From: Clostridia bacterium
GTDB taxonomy: Bacteria; Bacillota; Clostridia; Christensenellales; CAG-138
Direction: 5' to 3'
Length of the DNA: 64,000 bases
Assembly: GCA_017429985.1 (NCBI GenBank)
Contig: JAFRNW010000031.1
Location: forward strand, 1 to 64,000
Part shown: one piece after another, positions 35,773 through 44,442 of the stretch
Position numbering within the stretch: position 1 is the stretch's first letter
How the letters are laid out: each line of letters begins with the position of its first letter
The notes under the pieces: model-generated
Told to the model about the DNA's origin: nothing
The model's input: the letters and a program-made list of their open reading frames with translations, nothing else
Databases searched by the model: none
Program-made: the position numbers and the translations under genes

Positions 35773-38700
35773 ATGGAAGGCGCTCCGAAGCAAAATGCAT
35801 CCCGTGACTGCATCGAGAAGGCCGTTCTGCAGAAATCGCAGAACAGGCTGATCCTGTACTGCGCCCAAAACGTCCTTCTTTCGGATGCCGAATCCGCCGA
35901 TCTGATCGATCAGTACGCGAAACTGTTCCCGAAGCTCCACGTCGTGCTGGAGAAAACGGGGGAGAGCGCTCCGCAGCCCCCGGCGCCGCAGGAAAAACCG
36001 GTGCCGTCCGAAGCGGGAATGGTGTTCGCAAAAAGCGAAAAGCCCGTCCAGAAGAAGGATCCGGCCATCCTGTACGGAAATAAAATACGCGAGAAGAAGG
36101 GCACGCCGATCCATGAACTGTTCGACGGGATGGGTCTGACCGTGATCTCCGGCCATATTCTCTCGGGAGAAATGAAAGAGGGATGGGCGGGAAGGAATTC
36201 CGGCGCGCAGGGACAGAAGCATGTCTCGTACCGGATCCAGTTTACGTTCACGGACGATACGGATTCGATCTACTGCGTATTCAGCTTTCCGGAAGAGAAC
36301 CGTGCGCAGCGGTTTTACGACCTCATCAGCCCCTATTTCGGGACGGACCAGGAATTCCTCATCAAGGGCGTCTGCAAGATGCCGAAATTCTCCAAGGAGA
36401 TCCTGTTCTATCCGAACGATATCAATCTGACGGACAAGGAAAAGAGGACCGATACCAGTCCTGAAAAACGCGTGGAACTGCATCTGCATACCAGAATGTC
36501 GACCATGGACGGCCTGACGGATCTGACAAAAGCGTTCATGACCGCGAAGGCGTTCGGGCACAAGGCGCTTGCCGTGACGGACCATGGCGTTGTCCAGGCG
36601 TTTCCCGAGGCTGCAAAGGCAGCGAAAAAGTCCGGCGTAAAGGCGATCTACGGCGTGGAAGGGTATCTGCTCCCGGACTGCGCGTTCGTTCCGGTCTCGT
36701 CCGACCATGTCGTGTTCTATATTGAAACGACCGGCCTCAAGTATAAATCCTGCGATATCATCGAGATCGGCGCCGTGAAAGTACGCGGCGGAAAGATCGT
36801 CGACCGGTTCCAGACGTTTGTCAACGACGGTGCCGTGATTCCGCCGAACATCTCCTCCCTGACCCATATCACGAACGAAATGATCGCCGGCGCGCCGTCT
36901 TCCAGGGAGGTGCTGCGTTCCTTCCGGGAATTCTGCGAAGGGTGTTATCTGGTAGCCCATAACGCGAAATTCGACACCTCCTTTATCAATTATCACGGGA
37001 TGAAGCACGGGATCGATTTTTCGATGCCCGTCGCCGATACGCTGATGCTGTCCCGCTATCTGCTGCACGACCTGCCAAACCACAAGCTCGACACGGTCTG
37101 CAGCCATTTCGGGATCGATCTGTCCCATCATCACAGGGCGAGCGACGACGCGGAGGCGACTTCGGAGATCTTCGACCGGTTCTGCGCGATGATCCGCGAG
37201 CTCGGGTCCGATCAGATCCCTGTTTATGAAAAAATGGGGGAGGAAGAGGACGAAAAGTCTGCCGGCCATACCAATCACATCATCATCCTTGCCAAGACGC
37301 AGGCGGGCATGAAGAACCTGTACCGGCTCGTCAGCTATGCGCATCTCGACTTTTTCAAAAAAAGGCCGAGAATTCCGAAAAGCCTTCTTTCCATCTACCG
37401 GAACGGGCTGATCCTCGGGTCGGCATGTGAGCAGGGAGAGCTTTACAGGGCGATCCTTGCCGGAAAGGACGGGGAAGAGCTCAAAAGGATCGCGTCGTTC
37501 TACGATTATCTGGAGATTCAGCCGGACGGGAACAACGAGTTTATGGTCAGGGACCGGATCGTCGACTCTGCTGAAGACCTTCACGAGATCAACCGGCGGA
37601 TCGTTTCGCTCGGAAAGGAACTGGACAGACCGGTCGCCGCGACCGGGGACGTTCACTTCCTGAATCCCGAGGACGCTGTGTACCGGAAGCTCATTCTCTG
37701 CAAACAGGGATTCAAGGATGCGGAATTCCAGGCTCCGCTTTACTTCAAGACGACGGATGAGATGCTCCGTGACTTCTCCTATCTGGGAGAAGAGGGGGCA
37801 CGTTCCGCCGTCATCGATGTCCCGAACCGGATCGCCGATATGTGCGACGTTCTGAAGCCGTTCCCGGACGGGACGCACGCGCCGGAGATTCCGAACGCGA
37901 GCGAGATACTGCGGGACATGACGATGAAAAGAGCGCATGAGATCTACGGGGATCCGCTCCCTGACCTGATCCAGAAACGTCTGGACAAGGAGCTGACGTC
38001 CATTATCGGCAACGGATTCGCTTCCCTTTATCTGATGGCGCAGCGTCTCGTTCACAAATCCGAGTCGGACGGCTATCTGGTCGGTTCGAGGGGATCGGTC
38101 GGGTCCTCGTTTGTCGCCACGATGGCCGGGATCACGGAGGTCAATCCGCTTCCGGCGCATTATGTGTGCCCGAAATGCAGATACACGGAATTCAATTCGA
38201 TTCCGATGGATTCTGCCTGCGGACTGGATATGCCGGACAAGAACTGCCCGAACTGCGGCACGCCTCTCAGAAAACAGGGATTTGACATCCCGTTCGAAGT
38301 GTTCCTCGGATTCCACGGCGATAAGACGCCGGATATCGACCTGAACTTTTCCGGAGAATATCAGCCGGTCGCGCATAAATACGTGGAAGAGATGTTTGGA
38401 AAGGGCCATGCGTTCCGTGCTGGAACGATATCCGGTCTGGCGGAAAGAAAGGCGTTTGAATGCATCTTCCATTATCAGGATGAAACGGGGACGGTATTCC
38501 GCAACGCGGAAATAGAACGCCTCTGTAAGGGATGCCTGAACGTCAAGGTCACGACGGGACAGCATCCCGGCGGTATCGTTATTGTTCCGAAAGAGGACGA
38601 TATCCTCGATTATACGCCGGTCCAGTATCCCGCCGACAAGCAGGACAAGAACACGATCACCACGCATTTCGATTTCCACGCGATGGATGACCGCCTTGTC

Positions 38701-39762
38701 AAGCTGGATATCCTCGGTCACGACGACCCGACCGCCATCCGCATGCTGCAGGACGTGACGGGGATCAACCCGCGGACCATTCCGCTGGACGATCCCGAAA
38801 CGCGGAGCCTGTTCTCTTCGCCGGAAGCGCTCGGTGTCGACCTTTCCAAGATCAACTGTACGGTCGGTTCCCTGGGCGTTCCGGAATTCGGGACGGAATT
38901 CGTGCGGGGCGTGCTTGAGAGCACGAAACCGACGACCATGGAGGAATTCGTCCGTATTTCGGGTCTGACACACGGAACGGACGTCTGGCTGAACAACGCG
39001 GAACCGCTCGTAACGAATCATATTGCGAAGCTTTCGGAAGTGCTCTGCACGCGCGACGACATCATGAACTATCTGATCGCGCACGGGATGGACGCATCCG
39101 TTTCCTTCTCCATCATGGAGAAAGTGCGAAAGGGCAGGGGACTGTCGGAAGAGCATGAGAAGGCGCTCATCGACGGCAGCATACCGGACTGGTTCATCGA
39201 CTCCTGCAAGAAGATCAAATACATGTTCCCGAGAGGGCATGCGGTCGCCTATGTTACGATGGCATTCCGCATCGCGTATTTCAAGGTGCATTATCCGCTT
39301 GCCTTCTACGCTGTCTATTTTTCCGTCCGCGCGGATATCTTCGACGTGACGAAGTCCATCGGCGGGCCGGATAAGGTCCTCGCTGTCATCAAGGAACTCA
39401 GCAGGGATTCCCAGAATAAGGAAGCGGCTGAAAAGAAGCGCGACCGCGAGCTTCAGACCATACTGGAACTGGTGTATGAAATGAACCTCCGTGGGATCGA
39501 GCTCCTGCCGGTCGACATCTACAAATCCGACGCGACGAAGTTTCTGATCGAGGGAAACGCGCTGCGCCCGCCGTTCAATTCCATTCCGGGGATTGGCGAT
39601 ACCGCCGCGATCTCGATCGTAAAGAACAGAGGGGACACGCCGTTTGTTTCCGTGGAGGACTTCCAGAACAGGACCGGCGCGAACACCGGCGTCGTCTCGA
39701 TGCTGGATGAGTGCGGTTGTTTTGTGAACCTTCCGAAAACAAACCAGATATCTCTGTTTTGA
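35773..39762 (+). CDS. polC: DNA polymerase III PolC-type
   Basis: The 1329-residue leading-strand polymerase of Gram-positive bacteria. Order: N-terminal region and OB fold (to about 230), PHP part 1 (VELHLHTRMS near 234), DnaQ-like exonuclease insert (about 312-480), PHP part 2, polymerase core with the zinc motif CPKC...CPNC and the catalytic PDIDLNFSGE near 860, then an HhH region. In the exonuclease, Exo II (HNAKFD, D401) and Exo III (HRASDDA, H454, D459) are intact. In Exo I the usual FDxETTG reads FYIETTG: residue 316 is Tyr (TAT, 36718-36720) where a catalytic Asp is expected. Proofreading may be lost, or this is a base error. No other lesion was seen. Confidence 0.97.
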   Translation: MEGAPKQNASRDCIEKAVLQKSQNRLILYCAQNVLLSDAESADLIDQYAKLFPKLHVVLEKTGESAPQPPAPQEKPVPSEAGMVFAKSEKPVQKKDPAILYGNKIREKKGTPIHELFDGMGLTVISGHILSGEMKEGWAGRNSGAQGQKHVSYRIQFTFTDDTDSIYCVFSFPEENRAQRFYDLISPYFGTDQEFLIKGVCKMPKFSKEILFYPNDINLTDKEKRTDTSPEKRVELHLHTRMSTMDGLTDLTKAFMTAKAFGHKALAVTDHGVVQAFPEAAKAAKKSGVKAIYGVEGYLLPDCAFVPVSSDHVVFYIETTGLKYKSCDIIEIGAVKVRGGKIVDRFQTFVNDGAVIPPNISSLTHITNEMIAGAPSSREVLRSFREFCEGCYLVAHNAKFDTSFINYHGMKHGIDFSMPVADTLMLSRYLLHDLPNHKLDTVCSHFGIDLSHHHRASDDAEATSEIFDRFCAMIRELGSDQIPVYEKMGEEEDEKSAGHTNHIIILAKTQAGMKNLYRLVSYAHLDFFKKRPRIPKSLLSIYRNGLILGSACEQGELYRAILAGKDGEELKRIASFYDYLEIQPDGNNEFMVRDRIVDSAEDLHEINRRIVSLGKELDRPVAATGDVHFLNPEDAVYRKLILCKQGFKDAEFQAPLYFKTTDEMLRDFSYLGEEGARSAVIDVPNRIADMCDVLKPFPDGTHAPEIPNASEILRDMTMKRAHEIYGDPLPDLIQKRLDKELTSIIGNGFASLYLMAQRLVHKSESDGYLVGSRGSVGSSFVATMAGITEVNPLPAHYVCPKCRYTEFNSIPMDSACGLDMPDKNCPNCGTPLRKQGFDIPFEVFLGFHGDKTPDIDLNFSGEYQPVAHKYVEEMFGKGHAFRAGTISGLAERKAFECIFHYQDETGTVFRNAEIERLCKGCLNVKVTTGQHPGGIVIVPKEDDILDYTPVQYPADKQDKNTITTHFDFHAMDDRLVKLDILGHDDPTAIRMLQDVTGINPRTIPLDDPETRSLFSSPEALGVDLSKINCTVGSLGVPEFGTEFVRGVLESTKPTTMEEFVRISGLTHGTDVWLNNAEPLVTNHIAKLSEVLCTRDDIMNYLIAHGMDASVSFSIMEKVRKGRGLSEEHEKALIDGSIPDWFIDSCKKIKYMFPRGHAVAYVTMAFRIAYFKVHYPLAFYAVYFSVRADIFDVTKSIGGPDKVLAVIKELSRDSQNKEAAEKKRDRELQTILELVYEMNLRGIELLPVDIYKSDATKFLIEGNALRPPFNSIPGIGDTAAISIVKNRGDTPFVSVEDFQNRTGANTGVVSMLDECGCFVNLPKTNQISLF

Positions 39763-39764
39763 AC

Positions 39765-39793
39765 TTGACTGCTTTTTTGCGCTTTTGTATAAT
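39765..39793 (+). promoter_or_regulatory. Promoter of rny
   Basis: -35 TTGACT (39765-39770), 17 bp spacer, -10 TATAAT (39788-39793), just after the polC stop. Predicted transcript start is near 39800. Confidence 0.82.
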
Positions 39794-39804
39794 AGTTTTG
39801 TAAA

Positions 39805-39815
39805 AGAATACCTGC
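39805..39815 (+). promoter_or_regulatory. Candidate antiterminator strand in the rny leader
   Basis: AGAATACCTGC is the exact reverse complement of GCAGGTATTCT at 39903-39913, which covers part of the left arm, the loop and the first bases of the right arm of the rny leader terminator. Pairing of the two would dissolve the terminator. It lies at the predicted 5' end of the transcript. Confidence 0.6.
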
Positions 39816-39898
39816 ACATTTCGTGCGTTTCATATAGATATCAAACGAATTCAAAAGTTCTGCTTTTTTATGATATATCTTATCTACGGAACGTTGCC

Positions 39899-39929
39899 CC
39901 GGGCAGGTATTCTGCCCGGTTATTTTTTT
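39899..39929 (+). terminator. Leader terminator upstream of rny
   Basis: CCGGGCAG pairs perfectly with CTGCCCGG around GTATT and is followed by TTATTTTTTT. It ends just before the rny ribosome binding site (AATGGAGT) and downstream of the rny promoter, so it must be passed for rny to be expressed. It would also stop polC transcripts. Confidence 0.88.
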
Positions 39930-39945
39930 GAATGGAGTATGACAT

Positions 39946-41487
39946 ATGGCTTTGTGGTTGACGATATTGATCGCACTGTTAGCTGGTGCGATCTGTCTCT
40001 TCATCGGTTACTACTACAGAAAGAACGTTGCGGAGGCAAAGATAGAAAAGGCGGAGGAAACCGTCAGGAAACTCTACGATGACGCAAAAGGGAAAGCGGC
40101 CGACATCAAGAAGGAAATGATCCTCGAGGCGAAAGAGGAAGTCATCAAGATCAGGAACGACGCGGAGCGCGAAAACCGCGAACGCCGCAACGAACTTCAG
40201 AAAACGGAAAGAAGACTGTTCCAGCGCGAGGAGATCATCGACAAGAAACTGGACGGCATCGAACAGAGGGAAAAGGCGCTTGCCAATAAAGAGGCGGACG
40301 TCGAAAGAATGGAAAGCGATATTTCGGAGATCAAACAGCAGCAGCTGCACGAGCTCGAGCGGATCTCCGGCATGTCCATGGATACGGCGAAGCAGCTGCT
40401 TCTTGAAAACGTGGAGCAGGAAGCCCGCCACGACGCGGCGCTCCTGATCCGGGATATCGAGGCGAAGACGAAGGAGGAAGCGGACAAGAAGGCGAGGAAC
40501 ATCATCACGATGGCGATCCAGCGCTGCGCAGCCGATCAGGTCGCGGAGGCGACGGTATCCGTCGTACCGCTTCCGAACGACGAAATGAAGGGCCGTATCA
40601 TCGGACGTGAAGGAAGGAATATCCGCGCGCTGGAAACGGCGACCGGTATCGACCTGATCATCGACGACACGCCCGAAGCCGTGATCCTGTCCGGATTTGA
40701 TCCCGTCCGCCGCGAGATCGCTCGCATCGCTCTGGAGAAGCTGATCCTGGACGGACGCATCCATCCCGCCCGCATTGAGGAAATGGTCGAAAAGGCCAAG
40801 AAGGAAGTGGACGCTGCCATCCGCGAAGCGGGCGAACAGGCCGTACTGAGCACGGGCGTCAACGGACTCCATCATGAGCTGATCCGTCTTCTCGGCAGAA
40901 TGCGGTACCGTACGAGCTACGGACAGAATGTTCTGAATCATTCCATCGAGGTATCCCATCTTGCCGGCCTGATGGCCAGTGAGATCGGCGCAAACGTCGC
41001 GCTGGCGAAGAGAGCCGGACTTCTCCATGATATCGGCAAGTCCATCGACCATGAGGTCGAGGGAGCGCATTCCCAGATCGGTGCGGATCTGGCGAAGAAA
41101 TACAGGGAGAGCAACCAGGTCGTACACGCGATCATGGCGCATCACGGAGACGTGGAGCCCTCGACGATCGAGGCGGTCCTCGTTCAGGCAGCGGACGCTA
41201 TTTCCGCAGCAAGACCCGGCGCACGCAGGGAGACGCTCGAGACCTACATCAAGCGGCTTGAAAAGCTGGAAGAGATCGCCAATTCGTTCGACGGCGTGGA
41301 GTCTTCCTACGCGGTGCAGGCAGGCCGCGAGGTCCGCATTATCGTGAAGCCCGAACAGGTCAACGACGCGGACACCGTCCTGATCGCGAGGGATATTGCC
41401 AAGCGCATCGAGGACGAGCTGGAGTATCCTGGCCAGATCAAGGTCAACGTCATCCGCGAGACCCGCACGGTCGATTACGCGAAATAA
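39946..41487 (+). CDS. rny: Ribonuclease Y
   Basis: The 513-residue endoribonuclease starts mRNA decay in Gram-positive bacteria. One N-terminal membrane anchor (about 3-24) is followed by a long charged coiled coil (about 25-195), a KH domain with [15 protein letters not shown] near 222 and an HD domain (about 330-425) with [18 protein letters not shown]. The C-terminal end is standard. It is monocistronic between two terminators. In spore formers spoVS usually follows; here a dipeptidase gene does. A YlbF-family protein, a known type of RNase Y modulator, is encoded at 56.3 kb. Confidence 0.97.
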   Translation: MALWLTILIALLAGAICLFIGYYYRKNVAEAKIEKAEETVRKLYDDAKGKAADIKKEMILEAKEEVIKIRNDAERENRERRNELQKTERRLFQREEIIDKKLDGIEQREKALANKEADVERMESDISEIKQQQLHELERISGMSMDTAKQLLLENVEQEARHDAALLIRDIEAKTKEEADKKARNIITMAIQRCAADQVAEATVSVVPLPNDEMKGRIIGREGRNIRALETATGIDLIIDDTPEAVILSGFDPVRREIARIALEKLILDGRIHPARIEEMVEKAKKEVDAAIREAGEQAVLSTGVNGLHHELIRLLGRMRYRTSYGQNVLNHSIEVSHLAGLMASEIGANVALAKRAGLLHDIGKSIDHEVEGAHSQIGADLAKKYRESNQVVHAIMAHHGDVEPSTIEAVLVQAADAISAARPGARRETLETYIKRLEKLEEIANSFDGVESSYAVQAGREVRIIVKPEQVNDADTVLIARDIAKRIEDELEYPGQIKVNVIRETRTVDYAK

Positions 41488-41509
41488 TTCATCTGAATCA
41501 TCGTTTTTC

Positions 41510-41538
41510 AAGGGATATGTTGCGGCATATCCCTTTTT
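41510..41538 (+). terminator. Terminator after rny, touching the next ribosome binding site
   Basis: AAGGGATATG pairs perfectly with CATATCCCTT and runs into TTT, immediately followed by AAGGAG of the dipeptidase gene. Confidence 0.8.
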
Positions 41539-41550
41539 AAGGAGAATATC

Positions 41551-42480
41551 ATGCTGTTTCCAGTTGCGGACGGACACTGCGATTATCTTTACGGCCAGAT
41601 CAATTCCGGCTACGATCTGAGGCGTCCCGTTTCCGGTCAGGCGATCCGCCTGAAAGACATGAAGGAAGGAAATGTGAAGCTTCAGTTTTTCGCCGTCTGG
41701 ATCGATATGAAACTGAAGCTTCCGCCGCTGCATCAGGCACTCGGAATGATCGACGCGTACCATAAGAATCTGGAACTGTATCCGGACGATCTGTGCGTTC
41801 TGACGCCGGATTATTCACCGGATTCCGGCAGGATCGCGACCGTCCTCGCGATAGAGGGGGGAGAGGCGATCGACGGAAGTCTCAGGATTCTGCATGACAT
41901 GTACCGGCTCGGCGTGAGAGCCATGACACTGACATGGAATTACAACAATGAGCTTGCCGGCGCTGCGCTTGCTTTCGGCAACAAGGGTCTGACGCCGCTC
42001 GGGAAGGACGTTGTCTTAGAAATGAACCGTCTGGGGATCGCCCCGGACGTATCGCATCTGAGTGACAGGGGCATCGATGACATGCTGAGCCTTTCGGATG
42101 CGCCTGTATTCGCGTCCCATTCCAATGCGAGAAGCGTTTTTGCGTCCAACCGGTCGCTTTCAGACGAACACATCCGCGAAATATCGCGCCGCGGGGGAAC
42201 GGTAGGCGTCAATTTCTACAGCAAACAGCTGTCGAAGAAATCTGTTCCCTGCTTGGACGACATCATCGATCATATGATCCATATCGCAGAAGTTGGCGGC
42301 ATAAACTGCTGCGCGATCGGTTCCGATTTCGATGGGATGCCGGTCTATCCGTCCGGACTTGACACGAGCAAAGGCTTTCCGGACCTTTCCCAAAGGATGC
42401 TGGAACGCGGTTTTACGGAGCAGGAAATCTCTCGGATCTTTTATCACAATCTTCATGATTATATCGTCAGATATGTTTGA
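41551..42480 (+). CDS. Membrane dipeptidase family protein (peptidase M19)
   Basis: The 309-residue zinc peptidase has the metal site DGHCDYL near residue 7, the bridging glutamate in IEGGEAI near 102, ASHSNARSV near 190 and the family motif GSDFDGMPVYPSGL near 260. Homologues cleave dipeptides, including D-amino-acid forms and some beta-lactams. There is no signal peptide, so it is cytoplasmic. The ATG at 41551 follows AAGGAG. The tRNA-Trp promoter overlaps its stop. Confidence 0.9.
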   Translation: MLFPVADGHCDYLYGQINSGYDLRRPVSGQAIRLKDMKEGNVKLQFFAVWIDMKLKLPPLHQALGMIDAYHKNLELYPDDLCVLTPDYSPDSGRIATVLAIEGGEAIDGSLRILHDMYRLGVRAMTLTWNYNNELAGAALAFGNKGLTPLGKDVVLEMNRLGIAPDVSHLSDRGIDDMLSLSDAPVFASHSNARSVFASNRSLSDEHIREISRRGGTVGVNFYSKQLSKKSVPCLDDIIDHMIHIAEVGGINCCAIGSDFDGMPVYPSGLDTSKGFPDLSQRMLERGFTEQEISRIFYHNLHDYIVRYV

Positions 42481-42506
42481 CATACGAGATTATACAGTGT
42501 TATAAT
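42477..42506 (+). promoter_or_regulatory. Promoter of tRNA-Trp
   Basis: Consensus -35 TTGACA (42477-42482) and -10 TATAAT (42501-42506) with 18 bp spacing; the -35 overlaps the dipeptidase stop. Confidence 0.85.
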
Positions 42507-42523
42507 CGCAATGTTGTGGAGTT

Positions 42524-42597
42524 AGGGGCATGATGTAATGGTAACATAGCGGTCTCCAAAACCGTTCTTCTGAGTTCGAATCTTAGTGCCCCTGCCA
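42524..42597 (+). tRNA. tRNA-Trp (CCA)
   Basis: A 74-base cloverleaf: acceptor AGGGGCA/TGCCCCT, anticodon loop CTCCAAA (anticodon CCA), T-arm GAGTTCGAATCTT and encoded CCA after the discriminator G. Confidence 0.95.
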
Positions 42598-42601
42598 ATG
42601 G

Positions 42602-42636
42602 AAAAGCCTGCATCTATTACGGATACAGGCTTTTAT
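42602..42636 (+). terminator. Terminator of tRNA-Trp
   Basis: AAAAGCCTG pairs with CAGGCTTTT, extended by GCATC/GGATAC partial pairing. It also separates the convergent minus-strand NTPase gene. Confidence 0.8.
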
Positions 42637-42711
42637 CGTGCTCTTATTTCTTTGTATTTCTGTAAAGTATCCCTGTTTCGGTCTAAAGTACCGGGATCCT
42701 CATTTCAAGAT

Positions 42712-43830
42712 TCATGCTCCATTATCCTTCATCAGTTCAGACTTATCGACCGTGCAGACGCGGGACAGCTCTTCAATAAACAGTTCCCTGTCCCAGCTTC
42801 CGAACTGGATCCACTGCCGGACGCTGTCAAATAAGAAATTCACGGAAAACTGAGGATAAAGCTGACCGATTTCCTCGTCCGAGAACTGATACGTGATTTT
42901 TCCGTTTTTGAAGACTCCGCTTTTCTCGGCAAGGGAGAAAGCGAGAAACGAAAAGAAATACGGATCAAGGTCAGCGATTCCGGCTTTCAGCAGGTGATAG
43001 TAAACGCGGTAAAAACTTTCCAGAGATGTGATCAGGCTTCTGATGTTATGGGTTTTCATGAGTGATTCGTCCTCGTAACGGGTGCCGGACGGCTCCGGCG
43101 CAAACATCTCAAGTATCGTCTGCTCATGTTCTTTCAGAAATACTGCATACTCTTCGGTTTTCCAGTCCCAGTTTCCGATAAGGTTATGTATGATTGTTTT
43201 GTAATCCGGGCAATTTATAACGGTGTATGCAACGGTTTTTTCTCTTATCGAACGGATAAAACCCTCATCCTCAGGATTGAAAGTTTTATAGTGATCCCTG
43301 TTGGCGATGATGATCGTATTAAAGTGTTTGTTTTCACAGTAATCATTCATGCACCCGAGCAGTTCAGCACCATCCAGGGAGCTGCGTTCAACATCGTCAA
43401 AGACAAGAACGACTTTTTTACACGTTTTTGTAATATGATCCTCCACGACCGGTGTTACAACAATATAATCCAGCGAATTCATCAGTGTGTTGCCTAAGTT
43501 GCCCGCCTTCGGAAAAACCGCCTGAAGGATGGCATTGACAGCCTTTACAAAACTGCGCCCTTTCTCGATTTCTGCCGGATGGCTGCTCAGCTTAGAGAAG
43601 AGCGGCGTCACAGCGTAGAGCCATTGCATTTTTATGGTGTCATGCAGGGTGCTGATGCGGTCAATGCCGAACAGCGAAACGCGGACGATGAAATGGGTAT
43701 CCTTCAGAGCCTCTTTGAGATCATTTTCAATCAGATAGGTTTTACCGCATCCGCTTTCTCCAACAAGAAGCAGCGAGCCAATCGTATGTTCTTTCCTGCA
43801 ATAATGGATCAGTTCGTCCAATGTAGCCAT
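42712..43830 (-). CDS. P-loop NTPase (AAA/KAP-like), function unknown
   Basis: The 372-residue protein begins almost directly with a P-loop, GESGCGKT at about residues 24-31. It has a Walker B VVLVFDDVERS near 143 and a sensor-like IIIANRD near 175. The DDxER pattern after Walker B resembles KAP-family and related STAND-type NTPases. The second half is helical, with no recognised effector and no membrane segment. A strong AGGAGG precedes the ATG. Base composition is more AT-rich than the flanking housekeeping genes and it lies next to a tRNA, so recent acquisition is plausible. Some relatives act in phage defence or plasmid stability; nothing here proves that. Confidence 0.7.
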   Translation of the reverse strand: MATLDELIHYCRKEHTIGSLLLVGESGCGKTYLIENDLKEALKDTHFIVRVSLFGIDRISTLHDTIKMQWLYAVTPLFSKLSSHPAEIEKGRSFVKAVNAILQAVFPKAGNLGNTLMNSLDYIVVTPVVEDHITKTCKKVVLVFDDVERSSLDGAELLGCMNDYCENKHFNTIIIANRDHYKTFNPEDEGFIRSIREKTVAYTVINCPDYKTIIHNLIGNWDWKTEEYAVFLKEHEQTILEMFAPEPSGTRYEDESLMKTHNIRSLITSLESFYRVYYHLLKAGIADLDPYFFSFLAFSLAEKSGVFKNGKITYQFSDEEIGQLYPQFSVNFLFDSVRQWIQFGSWDRELFIEELSRVCTVDKSELMKDNGA

Positions 43831-44442
43831 GATTTGCCCCTCCTTGTTATGCCATCATTCATATGTATTATACCTTGTTTAATGGAATTGAAATACGAAT
43901 CATGCCATGTATATGTAGCAATTATTCCTAAAGTAATGCCGCAGCATATCACATTTATGAATCACATAGAGAATATACCACTGCACGAAACATATTGAAA
44001 CAGGGAGGGGAGTATAGAACAGCGACTCATAAGGAGCATACCGAGCATACCGAAAACGAAAACAAATGACCGCATGCATTATGCCAAAGAGATAATCTTC
44101 AGCGATTTGAAATACTAAGTTTGTCTTTCAGATAAAAGGTATCAGCTGTTTGGAAACAGCTGCCGATGCGAAGGAATCCATTTCCATATCATATACTCAT
44201 CACATAACAGGTGAATCTGATGAATGCAGGCATGATCAACGACTGATTCTGCAACAGAAGGTGAATTTTTTAAGAACAAAAATCAACATACGCCTATATG
44301 CATGCCATTGCAGTTGTAATGTGCTTTAAAAGTGCATAAAATGGTAAATGGTGAAAGTGGATTTATAGAAACAATCGATTGATGGAATAAATACACAATG
44401 ATGATTGCTCTGTTTTTCAGGTGATCTCATGGAGGTGCACGG
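43831..44442. other. AT-rich intergenic stretch without a supported gene
   Basis: No frame has both a start with a ribosome binding site and convincing codon use. A minus-strand TATAAT (43867-43872) probably serves the NTPase gene. CAGCTGTTT and AAACAGCTG (44143-44151, 44154-44162) form a perfect inverted repeat around GG. The plus-strand surface-protein gene follows; its promoter was not clear. Confidence 0.6.

Noticed and set aside
35524..39819. Very long open frame antisense to polC (over 1400 codons)
   Set aside because: It mirrors the codon periodicity of polC in GC-rich DNA, has no domain and no ribosome binding site.
43579..43998. Plus-strand frame across the start of the NTPase gene and the gap
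   Set aside because: Mostly antisense to the NTPase gene, no ribosome binding site, unconvincing protein.
42524..44442. Integrative element inserted at tRNA-Trp
   Set aside because: No duplicated tRNA 3' end and no integrase adjoining; only composition supports transfer.
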